Shown: piece by piece, positions 1-12,176 of the stretch
Position numbering within the stretch: the first letter of the stretch is position 1
Layout of the letters: every line of letters starts with the position of its first letter
NCBI RefSeq assembly: GCF_000002595.2
Contig: NC_057011.1
Location: 4,233,635 to 4,297,634, forward strand
DNA: 64,000 nt
Source of the DNA: Chlamydomonas reinhardtii
Lineage: Eukaryota; Chlorophyta; Chlorophyceae; Chlamydomonadales; Chlamydomonadaceae
Direction: 5' to 3'
The notes under the pieces: model-generated
What the model saw: the letters and a program-made list of their open reading frames with translations, nothing else
The model's database searches: none
Told to the model about the DNA's origin: nothing
Translations under genes and position numbers: made by a program

Positions 1-45
1 CCTCCCCAACCCCCGCCACAGCGGCAGCGGCGGGCGCTGTTGCAG

Positions 46-1955
46 CCGGCCCCCCTCCTCCGCCATCAAGGTCATCGACTTTGGGTCCGCCACCTTTGAG
101 GAGCAGTACCACAGCTGCATCGTGTCCACACGCCACTACCGCGCGCCCGAGGTAAAGGGAGAAGGGGATAGGGGGGGCATAAACACCAGGCCAAACTAAA
201 TGAAACAAAGCGGAACTAGCGGAGCACAGGGGGGGGGGCGGCAGCAGAAGGACGAGGGCTGAGGAGGAGCAGGAGGAGGAGGGCTGAGGAGAGGGAGGGG
301 GGGGAGTGGCAGCGACATGCACAATGACGAGCTGGGGCGACCCTACCCTAACCCCCACGCTCTGCTCCTCGCTCTATTGCATTGGGTTCGGTTTAGTTTG
401 GGCTGGACTCTACAAGCCCCCCTGCTGCCCCCTGCTGTTCCCCCTCCCCCCCCCTGCAGGTGATCCTGGGCCTGGGCTGGTCCTACCCCTGCGACATGTG
501 GTCCATCGGCTGCATCCTGGTGGAGCTCATCACCGGAGAGGCGCTGTTCCAGGTGGGCGGCAGTATGCAGGCAACGCCTCCCCCTCCCCCGCTCATCGGG
601 CACGACGCGCCTGCTGCACCAATGCGCCTGGCTACAACTTCTCAGTCAACCTCATTATTCAATCACCAATACATAGTAATCCCCCTTCTCGTACCCTGCA
701 GACGCACGAGAACCTGGAGCACCTAGCCATGATGGAGGCGGTGCTGGGGCCGCTGCCTCCCGGCATGGCCGGCCGCTGCGCCCGCACCCCCGCCGGCAAG
801 TACTTTGCGGCCGGCAGCGGGCGGCTCAACTGGCCGGACGGCGCCGCCAGCCGCAAGAGCGTCAAGGCCGTCAAGCGGCTGAGCGGGCTGCATCAGCTCA
901 TCCTAGAGCAGGGTGAGAGAGGGGGGGAGCGGGCGTGGGGAGCGGGGTTGTAGAATCCAGCCCAAACTTTTCAGCAATTCCAATGCAAAAGAGCGAGGAT
1001 GGGACGGCGGGTTACTGTGACACCGTATCAAGCAGAACTGGGAGACGCATGGGAGGAGGGGGAAGGGGGCAGCGAGGCGGGGAGGAAGGTGAGGGGGAGG
1101 AAGGTCACGATGTGTCCAGCCCACCTCCACCCCCACCCCCCAAAACAAATCATGAATGTAACACCCCGGCCCCTCCACCTCCACCACCGCCCCCACCACC
1201 ACCACCACCACCACCACCACCATCACCACCACCGCCCCCACCCGGCAGGCGACCCCACGGCGCGCCCCTACGCGGGCGAGCTGGTGGACCTGATCACCGC
1301 CATGCTGCGCTACGACCCCGCCGACCGCCTCACAGCGCCGCAAGCCCTGGAACACCCCTTCTTCGCGCCGCCGCCCCCCTCATCGGCACCCGCCTGCGCC
1401 AACGCCGTCGCCAACTGCGTGACGCTGCTGAGCCCGGCGGCGCTGCTGGCGGCCGCCGCGGCGGCGGCGGCGGCGGCTGCGCCGCCGCCGCTGACGCTGT
1501 CGCTGCCGCTGACGCAGGCGCAGCTGCCGATGACGGCAGTGATGCCGGGCGGCGGCGGCGGCGTCGGGCTGCCGTTGGGGCTGGCGGCGGCGGCGGCGGG
1601 GCTGCCCGGGTTGATGGGGCTGGAGGCGGCGGCGCTGGCGCTGGCGGCGGGCGTGGACCCCGGCGTGAGCGTGGGGGCGGCGCTGGCGGCGCTGACCGGC
1701 GGCGTGGCGCCGGGCGCGGGGCCGGCGGGCACCGGGAGCCTCGTGCTTCTGGCGCCGGGCCCCGTGTCGTCATCCGCCGCCGCCGTAGCGGCGGCAGCCG
1801 GGCCGGCGGCGGCATCAACGGCAGGCGCGTCAACGGCGTCGGGGGCAGGGACAGGCGCGGTGCCGGCGGCGCCGCAGCCGATGCCGCATGCCGCCGCCGC
1901 CACCGCGGCGGCGGCGGGCGTGGGACGGCACCTGGCTCAGGCGGTTGCGTCATGA
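46..1955 (+). CDS. LAMMER/CLK-type protein kinase, 3' part (5' end outside window)
   Basis: Dual-specificity kinase of the CLK/AFC (LAMMER) family, which phosphorylates SR splicing factors in the nucleus (family knowledge). Four exons are visible: 46-151, 460-552, 702-912 and 1249-1955, with GT-AG introns and matching phases. The spliced protein runs through the Mg-binding loop ([11 protein letters not shown]), the activation-segment end (STRHYRAPE), the helix F region (DMWSIGC) and the signature [12 protein letters not shown]. It then passes through subdomains X-XI ([25 protein letters not shown]). The canonical signature reads EHLAMMERILG, so the Arg is Ala here. After the kinase core comes a tail of about 190 residues made mostly of Ala, Gly, Pro and Leu, ending at TGA 1953-1955. 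Such low-complexity tails are common in volvocalean proteins, but an unspliced intron cannot be excluded. The N-terminal lobe lies upstream of the window. Confidence 0.88.
1178..1236. repeat. CCA/CCG trinucleotide microsatellite in a kinase intron
   Basis: A run of CCA and CCG triplets ends about 12 bases before the 3' splice site at 1248. It doubles as the polypyrimidine-rich part of the intron. A very similar CCA run lies before GT90 exon 2 (6156-6238). Confidence 0.8.
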
Positions 1956-4900
1956 CTGGGCGGTGGCTTGGGCGGCCTGGGCGGTTATGGCGGGCTGGCG
2001 GCAGCTGGTGGCGGCGGCGGCGTTGTCGTGGTGGGCCCTGCCGGCGTGATTGTCGGCGGCCGCGGCGGCGGCGGCGGCGGCGGCGGCCTGGGCGCTGGAG
2101 GAGGAGGTGTGGGGTGGCTGCACGGCTGGGCGTTGTGGCACGGCTGGCGCGGCGCGGTCCGGGCCCGTGTGGCGCTGGCGCGCGCGGCGGCGCGTCGCGG
2201 CGGCGGCGGCGGCGGTGCCGTCGGAGTGGCGGCGGCTGGCGGTGCTGGCGGCGGCGTGGCGGCTGCCGCCGCGGCGGCGGCAGACGGTTGCAATCCCCCC
2301 GGGTGAAAGCCCGCCGTGCGGGTACAAGATGCAATGTACAGGAGGGTGGTGGTGACGTGGTGGTGACGTGGTGGTCGTGGAGAACGCGAGCACGAGAGAC
2401 GGGAGGCGACGGCGAAGGGAGCGCGGTGGCCGGGCGCGCGCGACATTGTGTGTGTGCTGGCTGCAGCGCCTGCTACGCCGTAGTGCCGTTCCAAATTCTC
2501 CCGCACACATGAGAAGTATATGCCGGTTTGTTTGGCGCATGGGGTTCTTCGCATGGGGTTCTTCGCACATGATTCAAGAGGTTGGTTTGGTGCGTTGGTT
2601 TGAAGCTGTGTCAACTTTCGGCGGAAATGTGTCACGTCCAGAACTCCCTGTAGTCGTTCTGGCGAGGCTATGTTTTTTTAGAAACGCGCATGCCTAGCGC
2701 GAGTGGGTAATCTGTGCGTATGCGCGTGTGTCACATGCTTTCTAAGAGTTTGTATGGCGGTAGGTCCGTGCGCGGACTCTTAATGTGTTGGTATGTGTGA
2801 ACGTGTGCGTGGCTTTATAAGGTTTGGAGGATGTTGTGAAAGTCTGTTTGCGGGTGCATGGAATACATAGCTCCGAGCTGGCTGTTTTCTGACCGCATTG
2901 TTGACTTGCTTTGCTCTGTGTCGACGACAATCCTAATAGTATGGTAATTAGCTCGGCGGCAGCAAATCAAGCACGCACGGGCGCCCCGCGGCGCGACGCG
3001 TTGCTTTGTGGTGGCGCCCGGAGCGACGCAGGCTGCCGCCGGGCCTGTGTCGCGCAACGGCACCGCATATCTGTATGCGCATTTGGAATTGGACAGAACT
3101 GCATTGCGACTGGACGAACGGCAGGTTGGACCCGAGGAACGCAGTGGGGTGTTTTGACACGCAAAGGACGTTTCGTTTTAAGAGGGCTTCGTTCGGTGGC
3201 TGGTTGCTGAAAGCGCACCAAAGGCCCCGTGTGCGCTTGTGTGTGTCTGTGTGTGCTCGGGGGATTGCTGGGGATGCGAGGTGAAAGGAGTCGTCGGAGC
3301 CTGTCGGGGCCGGTTTTGGAGTTGTGGCGCATGGCGTGTGAGGTTATGAGGCCCCCGGGGTTTGCGCTTGCCCGCAGGCACGTGGCACGTTGGCATTACG
3401 GTATCACCGGCAAGGTTGTGTGGGATTCGTGCGAAAGGGTCCGACGGGGCGATTGCAAGCGGAAGATTTGGCCGCAGCCTGGTGCTGTGTTGGCGGGGTG
3501 CATGGGGGTGCATGCATGGATCATGTTGTGGTGTCCTCATGCAGTCACAGAATTTGCACTTCCAAACGCGCACACATACGGTATGCGCGCGCGGGGCAAC
3601 GTGCCAAGGCACCGATTGCCCCGGCCCACGCGCACTGGCGCATACACACACAAAGGGATGGATCATGGATTGTCGGTTGGTCGGTTGGGTGCGATTTATA
3701 TGTCACCGGTTTGTCGCCTCTGTCGCTGTCGTTTCGGCGAACGCACGCGCAGCGGCGAGTCTGTACATATATACATTGTTTGGCTGGCCGTCGGGTAGAC
3801 CTGCTAACGCAGAACACGCACGCACGCGCTCCCGCACGCGCGCACACGCACGCACAGTCGCACATGGTCTGCACGTGACGCCGAGGTATGTCGTTGCCAG
3901 GTAGCGGGGGGCAGGTGGCGGCGGGACCGTGGTGTGGGAGTGCCAGTGGGGCGTGTGGGTGCCTTGGCGGACCGGCTGCGTGTGCCGGCATGGACGATTG
4001 GATGCATAGACTTATATGCACTTGCCATTATTAGAACATTGACGACCCGGCGTCCCTTAACCGTGACTTGATGTTTGCTGGTGGTTGGACGTGTGGAGTA
4101 CGGGGCGTTCCGCGACGCGGACGGGCTTGTGGGGCGGCCCGTGTAATGCGGCCATTCATAATTCACAAATCAAGGAACAACCCCTTGTGCTTCATCCAGG
4201 AGCGCGGTAAATGCTACATATATTCCAGCCGCATTGGGCGCCAACGGCCAACCCCGAATGGGATGGGCCTACGGTTGCCACCAAGGCACCAACACTGCCC
4301 TGACTTGGTGCGGCCGTGCGGGTCAGCGGTGCAGCGGAAGCTTGGCTGTAGGATGGGCGGGGCCCCTACGGTCCTGACTTCAAGGACTTGTCCTCCCCTC
4401 TAACCCCAAAACTCCATAAGGGCCCAGGATTTATACGGGTTCAATGGTAAGGACGTGTGGCGCGAGGGACACGGAGGAACTGGGGTCCGGGGGCGTGCTG
4501 GCAATTTCAATGGGAGTTGGGGACCCTGCACGCATCCACGCCCAGCAGTGCCCATAGATAATTTGATTTGCATCTGTAAACGTAAGCCCTCACAGCGCGC
4601 GCACATGTAAGTAGCGAGGATTCACTGGCGAAGTCATCCTAGGTGAGCTCCATTTACTTATAGCCTCTCGGCGAGCGGCATTGAAACTGACATGCGCCAT
4701 CATGTCAACGTAAGATTATTTTAACACTGCAGAGGCGTGCATTCAGCGCGACCTCCTGGAAGGAATCGCACGTTGGCAAATTTGGTTCAGCCCAGGGTTC
4801 GACCGAAACGCTAGCTCGTCAGACGGTGCAGACTGCATTACACCAATACATTAGGCGACGCTCAGGACCACACAGCAGGAAGCGCGGCAGGTGTTGCACA

Positions 4901-5018
4901 GGTTTCCGCACTAATGAACTGCTGCGGCCACACCTCCAGCCACCTTACTTGACGTGCGGGCGCTACCCAAGCAACCCAGCTGTCCGCACCTCAGCGCCGG
5001 GAGTGGAAGACACTCTGG
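1956..5018 (+). other. Kinase 3' UTR plus intergenic DNA and GT90 5' region
   Basis: About 3 kb without a gene I can support. The first 2 kb are GC-rich and then GT-rich with CGCACACGC-type simple sequence (around 3230-3260 and 3820-3860), as in volvocalean 3' UTRs. A TGTAA at 4142-4146 is the first good poly(A) signal downstream of the kinase stop. From about 4150 to 5018 the sequence is less GC-rich and probably holds the promoter and leader of the next gene. Open frames here have no recognisable domain. Confidence 0.5.
4142..4146 (+). terminator. TGTAA polyadenylation signal candidate for the kinase gene
   Basis: TGTAA is the usual poly(A) signal in Chlamydomonas-type algae. Using it would give a kinase 3' UTR of about 2.2 kb, long but possible. 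I found no earlier TGTAA after the stop by eye. Confidence 0.35.
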
Positions 5019-8000
5019 GTGAAGTCGCAAGGTCGCCAGGCCCTTTTGATGTTGCCGCTGCTGTTTCTACTGCTGCTTGTGGGGCCGCCGCCGGCGGCGG
5101 TGCCGCAAGCAGGGGGGCGCTCTGCAGCGCCGTTGCTGCTGGCCGCGGCGGCAGCGGCGGCTCCCACGCACCCACCTAGATCAGACGTGCAAGCGGCGGA
5201 CCCAAGCCAACAGCATCAGCAGCAGCAGCATGCGCAGAGACTCAGCGCCGTTCGGCCTGGACAGCAGAGCCGGCGCGTTGTTCTAGGACAGCGACAAGAG
5301 CAGGGGCATCGAAACCAGCAGGAGGAGCAGCGGCAGCAGCCGGAGGAGGAGGAGGAGGAGCAGGACGAGCAGCAGCCAACGTCGCAGCAGCGACAACAAC
5401 ATGCGCACGCGTCGGTCCCGGCAGCCCGCCTGCCGCCCGAGTGCGGGCGCTACGCCGCGCTGTGGGCGGACGGCAGCCCGGCGGCGGATGACGTGGGCTG
5501 GTGGCGGCATGTGGGCGTGACGCAGCGCATGACGGAGGCGGCGGTGGCGGCACACGCGGCCTGGCCCAACCGCACACGCAACGCGCTCTACTTTGCCTTT
5601 GTGGGCGGGCGCGCGCACGTGCTGCCCACCGACCTGGTGTCGCCCAGGTTCAGGACGCACGCGCCGCTGATGGTGGGTGCGGCTGGGTTGGTAATAAGTG
5701 CGGCTGGGTTGGTTGAGTTAGTGCGGTTGGGTTGGTTATTAGTGCGGCTGGTTGGATTATTAGTGCGGCTGGGTTGGTTATTAGTGCGGCTGGGTTGGTG
5801 GGTGCATGGTTGAGTGGATGGGTGCGCGTGGGGGCCGTGGCTGGGGACCGAGTGGTTTGCAGCGCACCGCGGCTGCTGGGGCGAGCCTGCAAGGCGAGTG
5901 CATGTGTGGGGTGTGTGTGTGGGGGGGGGAGGGGTAGGCGGTCTGCAGGTGGCAGGGCGGCGGGGCTGGGGTGCAAGGTCATTGGGCGGGCCGAGGAGCG
6001 GTGCGGCGATGTGCCACCATAAGCTCTCCAGACCTTGCAGCAGACACAGGTATGTGCTGTAGGCCTGAAGCTGTGCTTCAGTGCTGGCGCCACGTCAGCC
6101 CTTTGACTTCACGGCACCAACTCTCCCGCCGCCGCCGCCGCAACCACCGTCCGTGCCACCACCACCACCACCACCACCACCACCACCACCACCACCACCA
6201 CCACCACCACCACCACCACCACCATTCCACCACCACCACCTACACACCCATGGCGGATCCCAACCACAGGCCGCCTACATCAAGATGCTACTGCACCTGG
6301 AGGAGCGCTACGGCGTCGGCAGTAGCAGCAGTGGCAGTAGTAGCAATGACGGCAGTAGCAGCAGCAGCTACATCCCGGATGTGGACTTTGTGATCACCAC
6401 AGAGGACATGGCGCCGGTGACGCCGCGGCAGACAGCCGAGGTCATGCACGAGCGCGGCCGGGCGCCGCAGTTGAGGTGCGTGGTTGTGTGTGTTGCATCA
6501 GTGTGAGGGACCTTGTGTGTGGCCGTGTGCGTGCGTGAGGGACTGCTGTTGCTGCCGCCGCCAGCTTCCAGGCAGTCCGCGCCGCCGCGGTGGTTATGGG
6601 GATGCTGCTGTACCCCACACGTTCCTGCTCTCTGACACGCATACACACAGCACACGTACACACACATTTCTGCTCTCTCTCACAGACTCACACACACACG
6701 GCAGCCCTCGATTGAGAGCCCTGTCGTTGGTTATACCAGATACACGATTCACGTGATCTGGCAGAATAACCGTGGAAACCGTAGTCACACACACACACAC
6801 ACACACACACGCGCGCACAGGTACGGCAAGCTAGCCAACGTCAGCACGGACCTGCTGCTGCCCAATTTCCACTTCGGGCTGAAGCGCTACGACTCCGAGC
6901 TTCTGGCGGCGGTGGCGGACATCAACAGCCGCCACCCCTGGCCGGACAAGAGGTGGGAGGGGAGGGGAGGGGAGGGGGAGGGCTACGGGGTAACGGTGGG
7001 CGGGTGTCAAGGGGTGGGCGGGGGGTGAAGACGGGGGCGAGGTGCTGGGGGCCCGGGGGCCCGGGGTTGGAGCGTGTGCGTGTACATAGACACAAGACAA
7101 GAGCAGAAGGGGAACCGGGGAGCGCAAGGTTGTTGACTGTGGTGGGCACGGTGCTACCACGGCGCGCAGTTGGTAGGTAGGGGTGACGGTGCGGGCCCTC
7201 CATGCATTACGGCGCCCTCCTCCCCTCTTTCGTGCCAGCCCCACTTATTGCCCTCCTCCCCATCCCTCCCTTTCCCCTTCCCCTTCGCCTTCCCGTTCCC
7301 TGCCCTTGCCCGCTCCCCACCTGCCCCTTCCCCCGCCTCAGGCCCATCGCCTTCGGCCGCTTCTCCAACTACGCCCGCCGCCGCCCGCCGCGCGGCCAGC
7401 CGCCGGTGCTGGGCGCGGGCGGGCGTGTGGTGTGTGGCGGCGGTGACGTGGGCGACTGCTTCGTGCGCGAACACCTGGTGGAGTGGGCGGCGCAGTTCAG
7501 GCCGCCCGAGTCGGAGCAGCAGCAGCAGCAGCAGCAGCGGCAGCAGAGGCAGCAGGAGCAGCAGGCGGGCTCAGAGCACCCTGAGCGGGGGCTGCAGGAG
7601 GGTTCGGTGTCAGGGTTTGGTGGTGGCAGCAGCGGCAGCAGCAGTGCAGAGGGCAGCAGCAGGAACAGGAGCAGGAGCAGGCGCAGCAAGGGTGCAAGCG
7701 CTGGCGCCGGGCAGCAGCGGCGTCAGCAGCGGGAGCTGCTGGCACGTAAGCGCGACCGCCGCCAGGCCTCATCTTCTGCCTCCTCCCCCTCCCCCTCCTC
7801 CTCCTCTTCCTCCCAACCCTCCCCCTCGACCCAGCCCTGGCACGTGGACGTGTCGCTGCACGGCCGCCTGTCCATGGCCGACCACGCCGCCTACCGCTGG
7901 CTGCTGCACCTGGACGGCGTGGCGCTCAGCAGCCGCCTCGAGCAGCTGCTGGTGGGGGCGGGGCGTGGGGTGGGAGGAGGCGTGGGGGGGGGGGGTGAAG

Positions 8001-9316
8001 GCGGCGGCTGTGGGCTGTGGGAGGAGGCGGGGGCTGGGGAGGGGGGGGGATGGCGGGCCGTGTTGTGGGAATGGGCAAGAACGCCCAAAGGCGGCAGTTG
8101 CTTGAGCGGCGCATGTCCACCTGCCTTGCCTCCCTCAACACCCTGTCCTTCATTCGCGTTTGTGCCGCCCCCTTTTCTTAACTAATCATGAATGTGCCCT
8201 CTCCGGGTCTTGCCAACAGGCTCTCGGCTCCCTGGTGGTTCGTGAGGAGACGGGCTATGCGGGCTTCTACCACCACCTGCTCCGACCCGGGGGCCCCCGG
8301 GCGGAGCGACGGGAGGAAGAGGAGCGGGAGGCAGAGGAGCGGGAGCAGGGGGAGGAGCAGGGGGAGGAGCAGGGGGAGGAGCAGGGGGAGGAGGAGGAGC
8401 AGGAGGCTGAGCAGGGGGAGGAGGCAGAGCAGGCGGGGGAGGACGGGCAGGCAGCGGGGGCTGAGGGCGAGAGTGAGGGCGAGGGTGAGGGCGAGGGGCA
8501 GGCCACTTCCGGGCCCCACTACGTGCCGTTCTGGGGTCCGGGCCACACGCCGGAGGAGCTGGCGGAGGTGCTGGACTGGGCGGCGGCACACGACCAGCAG
8601 GTGTGCGCCGGGTGTGCGGGGGGTGTGCGGGGGTTGGAAGAGTGGGTGCCTGGGTGGGGTGAGGTGCAGTGTCACGTGCCCGCGGGATTGGGGAGGTCAC
8701 AGCACGGTTTCACAGCATGGCACAAACGGAAACTTCTAACCAAACACATCCAACCAGAAACCCTTCTACCCGCCCCATCCTTCCCCCCACACCAAACTAC
8801 CCTTCCACCCTCCGCCCTTCCACGTTTTCCAACACGCGCGCCCACGCACAGGCCGCGCGCATCGCGGCTGCCGGCCAGGCCTTTGCGCGGCGCTACCTGT
8901 CCGCGCCGGGCCGCCACTGCTACATGCTATGGCTGCTCCAGAGCTACGCCACCGCCCTCGCCTACACGCCGCCCGCCGCCGCCTGGGCAGGGCAGCTGGT
9001 GCCGCTGCGGGACTGGGTGCGGAGCGAGATACTGGTGGCGGCGGCGGGGTTGGGCGGCGAGCAAGGGGAGGATGTAGAAGAACGCGAAGGTCAGGGGGGA
9101 GAGGAGGAGCAGGCCGGTGATGGCGGGGACCAGGGGAGGAGTGGCTGTGATGCGGGGGGCCGGAGCCGGCACCGGCACGGTGGCCTGGGGGGTAAGGTGA
9201 TGGATGGGATCCTGGCGGCTGTACGGCGGGCGGCCCAGGGCAAGCCGGAGGACAGCGCGCAGGAGCGGCGAGACCGCGGCATCCTGGCCACAGCCTACCT
9301 GGCGAGCGACTGCTAG
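5019..9316 (+). CDS. GT90/CAP10-family glycosyltransferase (O-glucosyl/xylosyltransferase-like), secretory pathway
   Basis: Six exons (5019-5672, 6270-6475, 6821-6952, 7342-7951, 8220-8600, 8852-9316) splice in frame to 815 aa. The start Met is followed by a hydrophobic signal segment (LLMLPLLFLLLLVG), consistent with ER/Golgi entry, then a Gln/Glu-rich linker to about residue 140. The catalytic region has GT90 features in order: LPDVDF-like IPDVDFVITTEDM, HPWPDKR before FGRFSNYARR, and a segment with LLHLDG and SRLEQLL. These are followed by ALGSLVVREE, HYVPFW, and a last exon with ARIAAAGQAFARRYL and CYMLWLLQSYA. The family transfers glucose or xylose to proteins or glycans (fungal CAP10, animal POGLUT). 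Two insertions are unusual: a Gln/Ser-rich stretch in exon 4 and an acidic GEEQ repeat in exon 5. The acceptor is unknown. The last codons and 3' flank are the start of the tandem unit repeated downstream. Confidence 0.85.
5674..5808. repeat. Minisatellite in GT90 intron 1
   Basis: About six imperfect copies of a GTGCGGCTGGGTTGGTTATTA-like unit (about 21-24 bp) start directly after the exon 1 donor at 5673. They do not contribute to the spliced message. Confidence 0.75.
6156..6238. repeat. CCA microsatellite in GT90 intron 1
   Basis: A nearly pure CCA array of about 75 bases, just upstream of the exon 2 acceptor (AG at 6268-6269). Confidence 0.85.
8338..8412 (+). repeat. 12-bp tandem repeat coding for GEEQ in GT90 exon 5
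   Basis: The unit GGGGAGGAGCAG is repeated at least four times in frame, so repeat-number changes keep the reading frame. It extends an acidic loop between the VVREE motif and the HYVPFW motif. Confidence 0.75.
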
Positions 9317-9699
9317 TATTTTGGAGTGAACAGTTGGAGTGATGGGTACTTGCACCGCATTTTGTCCTGTCAGCAAGGCGCGGGAGGGTGCTGGTTGGGG
9401 TGGAAGCGGGGCTGCCCCCTTGGTCTGGCCGCTCCGAGACCTGAGCGAGCGAGACGAAATTCGAGACATGTTGCATTATTCCAGCGCAAAAGCAATATAT
9501 AGTGGATTGACCCAAGACGAGCAAATGCCGATAAGCCGGTGAAGAGTCGTCGGGCAGTGCCATGACAGCTCAGAACTGATTTCACCACCGCCCACGTTGT
9601 GCCCTCTCCACACGGGCCCGAGGCATCGCAAACGTTTCCATACCATTGATACACATCGCTTAGGTAGCGTGCACACAAATAAACCTAACTGCTTTCAAG

Positions 9700-12176
9700 A
9701 TGGCCGCGATGTTGCGCTCGCGCGCCTACGTGGCGCACCATGGATACCAGCGGCAGCTGCGCTTCTGTACACCCACCAGGCATGTGGCGCACGCCGGCTT
9801 CGCGGAGGGCGCCGCGGCGGTGAGGGCTCCGGTGCATTTGGCGCGTTGTAGACCGGCTGAGACCTAGGCTGAGACCTGGCCTGAGACCGGCAACGGCTAC
9901 CTTATTACTTGCTTGACAGGGGTTGGGCCATCAGTCGAGAGGCCCCGACGCTTTTCTGCATGGCAAATTCAGATGCTGTTTGCCGCGGCGGTCTCTAATA
10001 ACACGGTTGATGGTGACGCCTGCTGCAGACTGGCGCGCCAAACACGCAGCCGGAGGTAAGCCTGCTTCCAGTCGCGGCGTGTGCACGGCCGGTATACAGC
10101 AGGGCGTTTGGGTGATGAAAGGCCACAGGCAAGCAGCGCTGCCCAGCGGGCGGCAGGCGCCTGGTTGCCGGTAACGCCTGTGATGCAAGTTTACGGTATT
10201 TCTCCAGGGCTTTCACCTTCCAGTGGCAGGGGCATCCCGGGACCCATGCATGGGCCGAACATGCCTGCACCCCGCCCCAGAAACGCCCGCCCCTCTTTCT
10301 CGCCTGAGGGCCTGTACTGATTGATTGCGGTATTGGCTGTTTCTCGCCGCACTCCAAAGATGTAAGCTCTGGTTTGCTCACTGCCCCATTGCAGGCCGCC
10401 GAGGAGGTAGCCCAGCTGCGGACCAAGCTGGCGGCAGCCGAGGTACGTCCGTGTTAGGCCGTGTCCACACATCACACGCACACGCACGCACACGAACACG
10501 AACACGGGAGCCGACTCAGCGCTCGTATCTTACGAAGGCAGGGGCGGCGTCAGTGGCCGAATTCCTTAAAATGGCTTCGTTTAGTTGACGAAACAGGCTG
10601 CCGCTGCTTCGTTCACCCCCAAATTTTTCCGGGGGCTCCGCCCCCAACCCGCAAGGTTCGTGTGCGGCGGTGTCAGCGATCTTGGCGACGCCATTTGCGC
10701 GGGAATAATACAGTGAACCCAACGCCATGCCCCAGAACACGGGACCTCGCCAACCTGCCTAAACCCTGTCCCATCACACACCGACACGACACGCCCACTC
10801 CTCCCCTGCTTCCCGCCGACCCAACCCCATTATCCCGCCAGGGGAACCCCTGTCTCCCGCCGTCAACACTCAACACCCATAGATACAGCCCTTTGAGCCT
10901 TCTTACCATATGCCACGCAGGTTTCGGCCGTGGAGTAGCCGCTGGAACCCCCTGTCCTTGGCCAAAAGTGGCCGAAATCCCAAAAATGTCTTCGTCTGTT
11001 TGCCGAAAGTCCCCCCAAGATCCCGTGCGTTTTGGCCGAAATTCCAAGTCAAGCTCAACAAAATTTCGGCCGCCAGAGGCCTTTTGGGGCAAATTTCGTT
11101 CCGAACGAAGGAAGATACGAGCGCTGAGCCGACTCAATTCGCAGCTCGGCAGTTGGGCGACCTCTTGGGTGTTGGGCTGCCCTACTCTAGAACTGGGGCA
11201 GCGATATGTACGTAGTGCGTGGCACCGCAAGCAGCTAAGCGCACCAGGCGCTGTGAGCGAGCGGCCGCCAGGCAGAGCGAGGCAGGCAAGCACCTTAGCA
11301 CCTCCCACCGCCGTGCAGTGCGTGGCGGCCCACGGGCTCCCACTCATCATCACCGATGAGTGGGAGACCCAAGCAAACGCCACGAATGCGCCTGCGTGGG
11401 GATTCCTGCTTTCACGTGCGCGCGCGGCGGCTTGGTGGCAGCTAGTTCCTGGTGTGCATCGTTGCTGCTTGCCCGACTGCAGGCCAAGTTGGCTCAGGCG
11501 ACAGCGCAGGCCAAGCTGGCTCAGGCGACCTCGCTAAAGACCAAGGTGCGTGGGCTTTGTAGGGGTCTCTGGCGGCGGCACAGCATGAGGGATGTGGGGT
11601 GGGGCGGGCAGCTAGCATGCGCTGACATGCATGCATACCATATCTGAGCGCGTAGCGAGGTTGGGCCAATGCACCGGTGAGCAGGGCGCTGAGGCTCAAG
11701 GCTGCGCGCGTCAGCGTGTCCGGCCTCGGCACTCCATATTGTGCACTGACGCATTGGCTTTGGTTCCTCGTGCTCATCGATAGATGTCGCACCTAGCGGG
11801 TTACACGCTCGCTACTGATCTTCGCACTCCTACCATGTCCAGCCTTGCCCTGTTCCGTCGCCCGCTCTCCTTGTCATAATCCCGTGTCACCTGCCACACA
11901 CCTCGCGCCCATGTTCACGCATCAAATCCCCCTCCTGTTCATTGCGACTGATGGGAGCCTGTGCCGTGATGCACGCAGCTGCGCACGCTCTTCAAAGAGG
12001 GGGCGAGCTGGCTTCTGGTGGCGGCGTGTTTCTGCGTACTCATGCGAGCATTCTTCATGAAGGACCCCATCATGGCTGGGGCGTTGCTCCTGCCCATCGT
12101 CAGGTTCACTGACGTCATCTCAGAAGTCATCTCATTGGCGCTAACTGCGATGCGAGCCAAGCTGCGAGATGAGTAA
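9700..12176 (+). CDS. Small coiled-coil protein with C-terminal membrane segments, paralog A
   Basis: I do not recognise the family. Five exons (9700-9819, 10029-10055, 10395-10442, 11483-11545, 11979-12176), all phase 0, give 151 aa. The same structure in the downstream copy supports the model. The N-terminus (MAAMLRSRAYVAHHGYQRQL) is rich in Arg and Ala with no acidic residues, so an organelle-targeting presequence is possible (inference). Residues 50-86 form a short heptad-like helix with AAEEVAQLRTKLAAAE, then two AKLAQAT repeats. The last exon has two hydrophobic stretches (WLLVAACFCVLM and AGALLLPIV) and a basic/acidic end, LRDE. The order of presequence, coiled coil and C-terminal hydrophobic segment recalls small organelle membrane tethers, but no function is claimed. 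A TIR element sits in intron 3. Confidence 0.65.
10517..11126. mobile_element. Non-autonomous DNA transposon (hAT-like MITE), 610 bp, in intron 3 of paralog A
   Basis: The 15-bp terminal inverted repeats read CAGCGCTCGTATCTT, and the element is flanked by an 8-bp target duplication AGCCGACT (10509-10516 and 11127-11134). The matching intron in paralog C (near 18590) lacks the element and shows the empty site. The 8-bp duplication and CAG ends fit the hAT superfamily, but other 8-bp families are possible. No transposase is seen. It is antiparallel to the related element at 13060-13490. Confidence 0.82.

Noticed and set aside
1330-2334. Long Arg/Pro/Ala-rich frames opposite the kinase tail
   Set aside because: GC-rich low-complexity coding sequence opens all frames. 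These are antisense shadows.
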